Source of the DNA: Hymenobacter canadensis
Lineage (GTDB): Bacteria; Bacteroidota; Bacteroidia; Cytophagales; Hymenobacteraceae
Direction of reading: 5' to 3'
DNA length: 64,000 nucleotides
Assembly: GCF_027359925.1 (NCBI RefSeq)
Contig: NZ_CP114767.1
Span: 3,894,501 to 3,958,500 of the forward strand
This document shows positions 57,352-64,000 of the stretch, one piece after another. A model generated the notes under the pieces. That model was not told where the DNA came from, did no database searches, and worked only from the letters and a program-made list of their open reading frames with translations. Positions within the stretch are counted from its first letter, which is position 1, and the number at the start of each line of letters is the position of its first letter. A program made the position numbers and the translations under genes.

Positions 57352-59058
57352 TTGAAAAAGAGCCTGTTATTGTTGCTGGCCGCCACGCTGGCGGGGTCTG
57401 CCTTCGGGCAGAAGAAGTCTACGGCGCTGGCCCGGCCCAAGCTGGTCGTGGGCGTGGTCGTGGACCAGATGCGCTACGACTACCTCTACCGCTACTGGAG
57501 CAAGTACGGCCGCGGTGGCTTCCGCCGGCTGCTGGGCGAAGGCTTCAGCTACGAAAACACCCACTACAACTACGTGCCCACCTACACCGGCCCGGGCCAC
57601 GCCAGCATCTACACCGGCACCACGCCCTCGTTTCACGGCATTGTGGGCAATAACTGGTTTGAGCGCGAAACCGGCCGCGGCACTTATGTGACCGAAGACA
57701 AGACTGTGCAGCCGGTAGGCGGCACGGCCGCCGCCGGGCAGCAGAGCCCGCGCCATATGCTCACGAGCACCATCACCGACGAGTTGCGGCTGGCCACCAA
57801 CTTCCAGAGCAAGGTGATTGGCGTCTGCATTAAAGACCGGGGCTCCATTCTGCCGGCCGGCCACGCCGCCAACGGCGCCTATTGGTACGACGGCACCAAC
57901 GGGGCCTTCATCACCAGCACCTTCTACCAGAACACACTGCCCGAGTGGGTGGCGAAGTTCAACGCCGAAAACCGCGCCGCCAAGTACCTGGATAAGCCCT
58001 GGGAAACGCTGCTGCCCATCGGGCAGTACACCGAAAGCTCGCCCGACGATGTGGCCTGGGAGGCGACGTTTAAGGGTGAAGCCAAGCCGGTGTTTCCGCA
58101 CAACCTGCCGCAGCTGAGCGGCGCGCTGCCCGCCCCGGTGCAGGGCGCGCTGGCCGCCACCGGCGAGAAGCCTCAGCCGGCCCGTAACCTCGACCTGATC
58201 CGGAGCACGCCCTTCGGCAACTCGCTCACGCTGGACTTTGCCTTGGAAGCCGTGCGCGCCGAGCAGCTGGGCCAGCGCGGCCAGACCGATTTTCTGGCCC
58301 TCAGCTTCAGCAGCACCGACTACGTGGGGCACCAGTTCGGGGTGAATGCCATTGAAACCGAAGATACCTACCTGCGCCTCGACCAGGATATTGCCCGCCT
58401 GCTTGACTACCTCGACCGCACCGTGGGCAAAGGCCAGGCGCTGGTGTTCCTCTCCGCCGACCACGCCGCCGCGCACTCGCCCGGCTTCCTCGCCGACCAC
58501 CACCTGCCCGGCGGTTCGGTGGGGCCCAAGCTCATGCAGGATTCTATCCAGCAGCAGCTGGTGCGCCGGCACGGGGCCGGGCAGTGGGTGCTCGATTACG
58601 AAAATCAGCAGGTATACCTCAACCGCCCGCTTATTGCCGAAAAGAAGTTGAGCCTGCGCGTGGTGCAGGACGAAGTGGTGGACATTGCCAGCCAGCTGGC
58701 CGGCGTCAACCGCGCCATCACGGCCGACGATTTGCAGAAGTCGCACTGGGAAAGCGGCATGCTCATGTACCTCGAAAACGGCTTCTACCCCAAGCGCAGC
58801 GGCGACGTGATGGTGGTGCTGCAGCCCGGCTGGCTGGAGTCGTATAGCTACCCCGTGAGCAAGGGCACCACCCACGGCTCGCTCAACAACTACGACACCC
58901 ACGTGCCGCTGGTGTTCTGGGGCTGGCACGTGAAGCACGGCGAGTCGAGCCACCCCGCCAAAATCACCGATATTGCATCTACCCTGGCCAGCTGGCTCCA
59001 CATTCAGGAGCCCGACGGCAACACCGGCACGCCGCTGCAGGCCGTGCTGGGCCGGTAG
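57352..59058 (+). CDS. pafA: Alkaline phosphatase, PafA family
   Basis: 568 residues. It appears to start with TTG (ttgaaaaagagcctg), directly followed by a signal peptide (KKSLLLLLAATLAGSAFG); no ATG fits better, and the -7 box is 30 bp upstream. PafA hydrolyses phosphate monoesters in the periplasm with two Zn2+ ions and a Thr nucleophile. Markers: VVDQMRYDYLYRYW (metal Asp), TYTGPGHASIYTG (nucleophile Thr), FSSTDYVGHQFG and LSADHAAAHSPG (Asp/His ligands), and THGSLNNYDTHVPLVFWG (final His). Bacteroidota enzymes of this type are Ca2+- or Zn2+-dependent and often constitutive. Confidence 0.96.
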   Translation: MKKSLLLLLAATLAGSAFGQKKSTALARPKLVVGVVVDQMRYDYLYRYWSKYGRGGFRRLLGEGFSYENTHYNYVPTYTGPGHASIYTGTTPSFHGIVGNNWFERETGRGTYVTEDKTVQPVGGTAAAGQQSPRHMLTSTITDELRLATNFQSKVIGVCIKDRGSILPAGHAANGAYWYDGTNGAFITSTFYQNTLPEWVAKFNAENRAAKYLDKPWETLLPIGQYTESSPDDVAWEATFKGEAKPVFPHNLPQLSGALPAPVQGALAATGEKPQPARNLDLIRSTPFGNSLTLDFALEAVRAEQLGQRGQTDFLALSFSSTDYVGHQFGVNAIETEDTYLRLDQDIARLLDYLDRTVGKGQALVFLSADHAAAHSPGFLADHHLPGGSVGPKLMQDSIQQQLVRRHGAGQWVLDYENQQVYLNRPLIAEKKLSLRVVQDEVVDIASQLAGVNRAITADDLQKSHWESGMLMYLENGFYPKRSGDVMVVLQPGWLESYSYPVSKGTTHGSLNNYDTHVPLVFWGWHVKHGESSHPAKITDIASTLASWLHIQEPDGNTGTPLQAVLGR

Positions 59059-59236
59059 GGGCGCGTTGTACGCGCCCGCCCGGCATCAGCACTGTGGCGG
59101 CTCACTCTGTCCGCGCAAACAGAATCTTTTGTCACCCAAGCTTTTTTCAGCCGCTTACGTACTGCACTCGTCCTGTATCCGGCCGCTTTTCGTTTTAATT
59201 TCTCACACCAGCTGGGCGCGTGCAACGCGCCCCTAC
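59056..59236. repeat. Paired inverted repeat between pafA and ppa
   Basis: Left arm taggggcgcgttgtacgcgccc (59056-59080, including the pafA stop) and right arm 59212-59236 are complementary with a few mismatches; 131 bp lie between them. Confidence 0.85.
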
Positions 59237-59244
59237 AACTGAAT

Positions 59245-59829
59245 ATGGCTCATTTTAATCCCTGGCACGATGTGGAGCGCGGCGACGACGCCCCAAAGGT
59301 GGTAAACGGCATCATCGAAATTCCAAAAGGCTCCAAAGGCAAGTACGAGCTGGACAAAACCAGCGGCCTGCTGAAGCTGGACCGGGTGCTGTTCTCGGCT
59401 GTGCACTATCCGGCCGCCTACGGCTTCATCCCGAAAACCTACTGCGACGACAACGACCCGCTGGATATTCTGGTGCTGTGCTCGGTGGATATCGTGCCCA
59501 TGTGCCTGGTGGAGGCCAAGGTTATCGGCGTGATGCAGATGATTGACGGCGACGAGGAAGACGACAAAATCATTGCGGTGGCCGCCCACGATATTTCCGT
59601 GAACCACTTCAACGACATTGCCGACCTGCCCCCGCATACACTCAACGAAATGCAGCGCTTCTTCGAGGACTACAAAGCCCTGGAGCACAAGCATGTAAGC
59701 GTGGAGCGTTTCATGGGCCGCGAAGATGCCTACCGCATCATCGAGCAAAGCATCAAGCTCTACAACGAAACCTTCCCGAACGGCTCTGCCACCGAGCAGA
59801 CCACCAAATCTACGGGCGTGGAGCTGTAA
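59245..59829 (+). CDS. ppa: Inorganic pyrophosphatase (family I)
   Basis: 194 residues. It hydrolyses pyrophosphate from biosynthesis to phosphate in the cytosol, using Mg2+. The family signature DDNDPLDIL (D-x-D-P-x-D, three acidic metal ligands) and upstream [16 protein letters not shown] and [11 protein letters not shown] are plain. The C-terminal extension of ~20 residues ([16 protein letters not shown]) is not essential to the fold. It is flanked by paired repeats at the 5' side and a terminator at 59857. Confidence 0.97.
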   Translation: MAHFNPWHDVERGDDAPKVVNGIIEIPKGSKGKYELDKTSGLLKLDRVLFSAVHYPAAYGFIPKTYCDDNDPLDILVLCSVDIVPMCLVEAKVIGVMQMIDGDEEDDKIIAVAAHDISVNHFNDIADLPPHTLNEMQRFFEDYKALEHKHVSVERFMGREDAYRIIEQSIKLYNETFPNGSATEQTTKSTGVEL

Positions 59830-59852
59830 GCTCCGTTGCGCCTGGCACCTGC

Positions 59853-59898
59853 AAAACCCTCTTTTCCGGCTGTAGCGCCGGAGAAGAGGGTTTTTGTT
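59853..59898 (+). terminator. Rho-independent terminator of ppa
   Basis: ACCCTCTT..CCGGC pairs with GCCGG..AAGAGGGT around tgtag, with A- and T-runs on both sides. Confidence 0.85.
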
Positions 59899-59941
59899 TG
59901 GGGCTGCCGGCTGCTCTGCGGCCTCCGGACTGCGCTGGCCG

Positions 59942-59949
59942 TACCTTTG
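59942..59949 (+). promoter_or_regulatory. Bacteroidota -7 element of the UbiA-like gene
   Basis: TACCTTTG, 40 bp before the ATG at 59989. Confidence 0.55.
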
Positions 59950-59988
59950 GGCGGCAGCCTGGTTCCGGTTGTTCTGGCTTTTGCGCCT

Positions 59989-60885
59989 ATGCCTACCTCA
60001 TCTGCCCCTTCCACCGGCCCTGTTGCGCCAGCCGCGCTTTTGCGCCGCGCCGCCGATGCCGTCCTCTACAGCAGCACGTGGCTGGCGCTGGCCGCGCTCG
60101 GCCTCACCTGGGCTACTTTTCTGGCCTGGCAGGTCGCTATGCTGCCGCGCCTGGGGCTGCTCATTTTTGCGGCCACGCTCTTTCTCTACAACATTGACAG
60201 CGTGCTGCCCTACAAGTTCCGGCAGCAGCAGCAGCTGTCGGGGCGCAAGCGCTGGATGCTGGCGCATCGGCGGTCCATGCTGGTATTAGCCCTGGGGGCG
60301 CTGGCCGTGGCGGGCGGGTTGTTTCTGGCGGATGGCTGGCAGCGCCTGACTTGGTTTCTGAGCCATCTGACGGCTATTTCGCTGCTCTACTCGCTGCCAC
60401 TGCTGCAGTGGCGGGGCCGCTGGTGGGCCCTGCGCGACCTGCCGCTGCTCAAAGTCTTCCTCATTGCCTACGTGTGGGCCGCCGTGACGGTGTGGGTGCC
60501 GGCCCTGGCCCTGGGCCGCGAGCCGGCGGCCCCGCCCGTGCTGCTGGTCTTTGCCCAACGCTTCCTGTTTATTCTGGCCCTGGCGTTTGTCTTCGACATC
60601 CGCGACTACACCAAAGACCGCCTGATGGGCACCCGTACGTTCCCTGGCGTGTTCGGCGTGCAGGCCACCAAATACGTGGCGCTGGCGGCGCTGGTGCTGG
60701 CCAACCTGCTGCCGCCGGTGCCGCCTTCGGTGGCTCAGCTGGTGGTGTTAAGCGCGCCCTCAGTGGCCGGCGCTGCCCTCATCTGGCACGCCCACGAGTC
60801 CCGCCCCGACTATTACTTTGCCCTCTTCACCGACGGCGTGATGCTGCTCCAGTTTCTGGCCGTGTATGTAGCGGCTGGTCTGTAA
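59989..60885 (+). CDS. UbiA-like membrane protein
   Basis: 298 residues from the ATG at 59989; an in-frame extension to 59836 overlaps the ppa terminator and is not used. About eight TM segments. The second UbiA motif is clear (VFDIRDYTKDRLMGTRTFP, D-x-x-D); the first is reduced to LYNIDSVLPYKFR rather than N-x-x-x-D-x-x-x-D. It may be a divergent prenyltransferase or a non-catalytic relative, as found in Cytophagales. A 35-bp inverted repeat follows the stop. Confidence 0.8.
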   Translation: MPTSSAPSTGPVAPAALLRRAADAVLYSSTWLALAALGLTWATFLAWQVAMLPRLGLLIFAATLFLYNIDSVLPYKFRQQQQLSGRKRWMLAHRRSMLVLALGALAVAGGLFLADGWQRLTWFLSHLTAISLLYSLPLLQWRGRWWALRDLPLLKVFLIAYVWAAVTVWVPALALGREPAAPPVLLVFAQRFLFILALAFVFDIRDYTKDRLMGTRTFPGVFGVQATKYVALAALVLANLLPPVPPSVAQLVVLSAPSVAGAALIWHAHESRPDYYFALFTDGVMLLQFLAVYVAAGL

Positions 60886-60888
60886 CGC

Positions 60889-60990
60889 GAAGCTCCTGCT
60901 TCCGCGGACGAGTGCAGCGAGTATCCGGTGCCGCACCGCTCGCATCAACGCGAATTACTCGCTGAACTCGTCTGCGGAAGCAGGAGCTTC
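60889..60990. repeat. 35-bp inverted repeat between convergent genes
   Basis: Arms 60889-60923 and 60956-60990 pair with two mismatches (gaagctcctgcttccgcgg...). It fills the convergent gap between the UbiA-like and nnr genes; a T-run is lacking. Confidence 0.92.
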
Positions 60991-60993
60991 ATA

Positions 60994-62514
60994 CTACAGG
61001 TCGCCTTCCAGCTCGCGCAACGCCGGCCCGATAAACCGCACCAGGTCGCCGGCTATCAGGCCCGGCTCGCCGGATTCGGCGGCGGCCAGGTCGCCGGCGC
61101 GGCCGTGGGCATATACGCCCAGCAGCGCCGCATCCAGGGGCGAAAGGCGCTGGTCGGCGCGCAGGGCCAGCAGCAGGCCGGTCAGCACGTCGCCGCTGCC
61201 GCCGGTGGCCATGCCGGGGTTGCCGGTGCTATTGAAGTATACCGGGCCGTCGGGGGTGCCCAGCGCCGTGTACGCGCCTTTGAGCACGCAGTAGCAGCGG
61301 TGCTCCCGGCAGAAGGCGCGTAACTGGTCCAGGCGGTGGTAGTCGTCGAGGGCCGGCTCGCCCACCAGCCGTTCGAACTCCTTGGGGTGAGGAGTGAGCA
61401 GCGTATTGGGCGGCAGCTTCTGAAGCAGCTCACGGTGCGTGCCTAGTAAGTTGAGGGCATCGGCATCCAGCACCAGCGCTCGCCGGCTTCCTACCTGTTG
61501 GAGCAACAGCCGCAGCACTTCCGCCGTGGATTCCTCCTGGCCCAGCCCGGGGCCCATGCCCACGGCAGCGTACGGGTGCAACTCGGGTAGCTCGGTCACG
61601 AAGTCAGAGGCCGGGTCGGGGAGGGCCATGGCCTCGGGTACGGCCGTTTGCAGGATGGTGTAGCCCACGCCCGGCGTCCGGATCGTGAGCAACCCCACGC
61701 CACCGCGCAGGCAGGCCTGCGCCGCCAGCACGGCCGCGCCCAGCTTACCGTAGCTGCCGGCCAGCAGCAGCGCGTGCCCGAAAGTGCCTTTGTGTGAAAA
61801 CCGCGCCCGCTGCGGCAGCCGGCCCGCCAGTAAAGCGGCATCCACGAAGTAGTTATCCACAGTTGTGTTGTGGATAAACGGCTGATCCAGCCCGATGGGC
61901 AGTACCGTCCACTCGCCCACAAACTCCGCGTTGCGCGGCAGCAGAAACGCCAGTTTCGGCAGCTCGAAGCTGAGCGTGTGGTGGGCGCGCACGATGGCCG
62001 AGCTGGCAGGCTGGGGCGCGTCGGCGAGCAGGCCCGAGGGTATATCCACGGCTACCACCGTAGCCGCCGACTGGTTCAGATGCTTCACGACGGTAGCTGG
62101 CAAACCTTCCAGCGTCCGCGTAAGCCCGGTCCCGAACAGCGCATCCAGCACCAGCGCGCCGGCCGGCAGCGGCGGCAGACGGCGGGCGCTCAGTTCCTGG
62201 CAGCGGATGGCTTCGGGCAGTTGCTGCTGGTTGTGCAGGAAATCGGCAGAGTGCTTTTCGGCCGGCAGCAGCCAGACCTGTGGCGCGTAGCCGGCCGTGT
62301 GCAGCTGCCGCGCCACGGCCAGCCCGTCGCCGCCGTCGTTGCCAGGCCCGCAGAACACGTGGATTTCGGTGCTGAACGCTGGCTGCAGCTGGTCGAGCAG
62401 CCAGTTGGTGCAGGCCGTGGCCGCGCGCTCCATCAGCTCCACCGAGCTGATGCGCTGGGCTTGCGTGGTGGCCTGGTCGAGGGCGCGGGTCTGGGCGGCG
62501 GTGAGGAGTTTCAT
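60994..62514 (-). CDS. nnr: Bifunctional NAD(P)H-hydrate epimerase / ADP-dependent dehydratase
   Basis: 506 residues from the ATG at 62514; a longer in-frame start would run into the divergent gene. It repairs hydrated NADH/NADPH. N-terminal YjeF_N epimerase (~1-215): VFCGPGNDGGDGLAVARQL and LVLDALFGTGL. C-terminal YjeF_C dehydratase (~225-506): LLTPHPKEFERLVG, ALLAGSYGKLGAAVLA and NPGMATGGSGDVLTG, the last with the catalytic Asp. It is divergent from the lipoprotein gene, sharing a ~40-bp gap. Confidence 0.96.
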   Translation of the reverse strand: MKLLTAAQTRALDQATTQAQRISSVELMERAATACTNWLLDQLQPAFSTEIHVFCGPGNDGGDGLAVARQLHTAGYAPQVWLLPAEKHSADFLHNQQQLPEAIRCQELSARRLPPLPAGALVLDALFGTGLTRTLEGLPATVVKHLNQSAATVVAVDIPSGLLADAPQPASSAIVRAHHTLSFELPKLAFLLPRNAEFVGEWTVLPIGLDQPFIHNTTVDNYFVDAALLAGRLPQRARFSHKGTFGHALLLAGSYGKLGAAVLAAQACLRGGVGLLTIRTPGVGYTILQTAVPEAMALPDPASDFVTELPELHPYAAVGMGPGLGQEESTAEVLRLLLQQVGSRRALVLDADALNLLGTHRELLQKLPPNTLLTPHPKEFERLVGEPALDDYHRLDQLRAFCREHRCYCVLKGAYTALGTPDGPVYFNSTGNPGMATGGSGDVLTGLLLALRADQRLSPLDAALLGVYAHGRAGDLAAAESGEPGLIAGDLVRFIGPALRELEGDL

Positions 62515-62553
62515 ACAATGCCTATACTTACAACCGGCTTTCTCCGATACAGT

Positions 62554-63363
62554 ATGCGTCAACTTCTCTGGCTGGCGGCGGTAGCTCTGGCTGCTTGCTC
62601 CACCGATCCGAGTACATCAGCTCCCGACAATGACGCTGCAGGCAGCTCGCCCGATTCAATCGTGAAGCTGCCTGCTGCCACAATGGCCGCAGCCTTCGAT
62701 TCGGCCACCGTAATCAGTCTGCCACCTACGCAACTGCCAGCCGGAGTACCGCGTCTGCCTGGCCAGGTGCTGGAGCTGAAACAATGGACGGATATTAATG
62801 GCCGGAACCTACTGGTCGTCACGCGTACTCCGGCGCGCACGTTACCCGCTCGTCCTGATGACCCCAACGAAACGAAGTCGGTGAGCCTGTATGCTCGCCA
62901 GTTTGTGCAGCGTGCCGAAAGCTGGCAGGAGCTCTGGCGGCTGCAGGATGCCGTGGAGCGGTGTGCGTTCGATACCTGGCTGGGTCCAGTGCCCGGGGCC
63001 ATGTCCATTACCGACCTGGATGCTGATGGCCAGACAGAAACCACTTTGCTGTATCGGCTAGTCTGCCGTAGCGACGTGAGCCCGGCCCAGCAAAAGCTGA
63101 TTCTACGTGAAGGAGCTGCCAAGTACGCCCTGCGCGGCTATTCAGTGGTGCAGTACGATGCTGTGCCAGCCGCCCAACGGGTGCCGCCCACAGCCTGCTG
63201 CCTGGATACGATTCCCCCGGCCCGACTGGAGGTGCGTTATGAACTGCTGGACGGACGCTATGAAACCGAACGGGAATTTCGGTTGGCCCCTGCTGCTTTT
63301 CTGCGTTTTGCCCGGCAGCAGTGGCGGCGTTGGTCGGTGGAGGAAGAGGTTGAGCAACTGTAA
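62554..63363 (+). CDS. Lipoprotein of the M949_RS01915 surface-polysaccharide family
   Basis: 269 residues from the ATG at 62554 (MRQLLWLAAVALAACSTDP), a clean lipoprotein signal; an upstream ATG at 62518 would add 12 residues (MPILTTGFLRYS) and spoil it. After a Ser/Pro-rich linker comes a conserved domain with NGRNLLVVTRT, FVQRAESWQELWRLQDAVERC, ITDLDADGQTETTLLYRLVCRSDVSP and REGAAKYALRG. These match the family labelled M949_RS01915 surface polysaccharide biosynthesis; the DLDADGQTE segment is a calcium-loop-like repeat. The biochemical role is unproven. Confidence 0.8.
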   Translation: MRQLLWLAAVALAACSTDPSTSAPDNDAAGSSPDSIVKLPAATMAAAFDSATVISLPPTQLPAGVPRLPGQVLELKQWTDINGRNLLVVTRTPARTLPARPDDPNETKSVSLYARQFVQRAESWQELWRLQDAVERCAFDTWLGPVPGAMSITDLDADGQTETTLLYRLVCRSDVSPAQQKLILREGAAKYALRGYSVVQYDAVPAAQRVPPTACCLDTIPPARLEVRYELLDGRYETEREFRLAPAAFLRFARQQWRRWSVEEEVEQL

Positions 63364-63450
63364 AAACCCAGCCGGAAAACTTCCCAGCCTGCTGGTGCGT
63401 TTGCTATCAGGGCGGTTTTCCGCTCTATCCCCCGATCAACACTTCGCGAT

Positions 63451-63930
63451 ATGCAAACCTGGAATGATGTAATCCGGCTGGCCAACCACGGCAGCCCCAC
63501 CCCGCCCCGGCGGGTAGAAAAGACCGATGCTGAGTGGCGGCAGCAGCTCACCGCCGAGCAGTACCACGTTACGCGGGAGCACGGCACCGAGCGCGCCTTT
63601 ACCGGCGAATACTGCGAAGCCCACGAGTCTGGCCTCTACGCCTGCGTGTGCTGCGGTACTCCGCTCTACGACTCGCGCACCAAGTTCGAGAGCGGCACCG
63701 GCTGGCCCAGCTTCACGCAGCCCGTCGACGAAAGCGCCATTCGCTACAAGAAAGACACCAGCTACGGCATGACCCGCGTGGAAGTGCTCTGCAACGTCTG
63801 CGACGCCCACCAGGGCCACGTATTCCCCGACGGCCCTCCTCCCGGTGGCCTGCGCCTGTGCATCAACTCGGCCAGCGTGAAGCTGGTGAGTGAGGCCAAA
63901 GAAGCCACCAAAACCGACTCAGCGGCTTAA
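63451..63930 (+). CDS. msrB: Peptide-methionine (R)-S-oxide reductase MsrB
   Basis: 159 residues. It reduces the R form of methionine sulfoxide in proteins. Zn ligands are in [11 protein letters not shown] and [17 protein letters not shown] (two C-x-x-C pairs); the substrate region is [11 protein letters not shown], and the catalytic Cys is in [12 protein letters not shown]. There is no signal peptide, so it is cytosolic. A strong terminator follows. Confidence 0.97.
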   Translation: MQTWNDVIRLANHGSPTPPRRVEKTDAEWRQQLTAEQYHVTREHGTERAFTGEYCEAHESGLYACVCCGTPLYDSRTKFESGTGWPSFTQPVDESAIRYKKDTSYGMTRVEVLCNVCDAHQGHVFPDGPPPGGLRLCINSASVKLVSEAKEATKTDSAA

Positions 63931-63952
63931 AAGCCACCGCCGCCGGTTCGCC

Positions 63953-63993
63953 TACAGAATCGCCACCAGCCGCCGGGTTGGTGGCGATTCTGC
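63953..63993 (+). terminator. Rho-independent terminator of msrB
   Basis: CAGAATCGCCACCA (63954-63967) pairs with TGGTGGCGATTCTG (63979-63992), near the window end. Confidence 0.85.
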
Positions 63994-64000
63994 GTTTGGT

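Overview
The window is chromosomal DNA from a high-GC member of the Bacteroidota, most likely Hymenobacter or a close relative in Cytophagales. The evidence is a type IX secretion / gliding set (PorP/SprF-like, GldK, GldL, GldM, GldN, and an SprE/PorW-like lipoprotein), proteins ending in type A T9SS sorting domains, paired TonB-dependent receptors with CarboxypepD_reg-like domains, an F-type ATPase operon lacking the beta and epsilon genes, PafA-type alkaline phosphatase, and promoters of the TTG-N19..21-TAnnTTTG type rather than sigma70 boxes with Shine-Dalgarno sites.

Layout. 1-6.0 kb: the 3' end of a prolyl oligopeptidase, small lipoproteins, a GNAT acetyltransferase, DUF-type proteins and an MFS transporter. 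6.1-13.5 kb: a minus-strand metal-handling cluster (HYC_CC_PP-like small protein, TonB receptor, lipoprotein, TonB receptor, CDF efflux pump). 14-19.6 kb: htpG, an MORN-type lipoprotein, yraN, lipB and a small partner gene. 19.6-28.7 kb: a WecA/MraY-type transferase, a DUF4271 protein, a HemD-like protein, then porP/sprF-like and gldKLMN, which encode the T9SS core. 28.8-36.5 kb, minus strand: uvrC, PBP1A, and an SprE/PorW-like T9SS lipoprotein. 36.7-42.7 kb: the atp operon (AtpZ-like, small membrane protein, a, c, b, delta, alpha, gamma).

42.8-56.4 kb is the accessory part. It holds three secreted T9SS cargo proteins (an RCC1-repeat protein, an SBBP-like propeller protein and a 1789-residue multidomain protein), an orphan PD-(D/E)XK-type nuclease domain resembling the N-terminus of type IIG restriction enzymes, a small conserved protein, a 42-bp tandem array, large inverted repeats, a displaced second copy of the 3' end of atpG, and a 541-bp near-identical direct repeat. 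56.4-64 kb returns to core genes: a HAD phosphatase, pafA, ppa, a UbiA-like protein, nnr, a surface-polysaccharide-type lipoprotein and msrB.

The secretion machine (22.9-28.7 and 33.3-36.5 kb) and its likely cargo (43.0-56.3 kb) lie in one window, so the cargo genes can be linked functionally to the gld/spr genes. I recognised no transposase, integrase, CRISPR array, rRNA or intact tRNA. The most unusual signals are the atpG 3'-end duplication that brackets two cargo genes, the orphan nuclease domain, the 42-bp palindromic tandem array, and the many intergenic spacers built as two complementary arms of short repeats.
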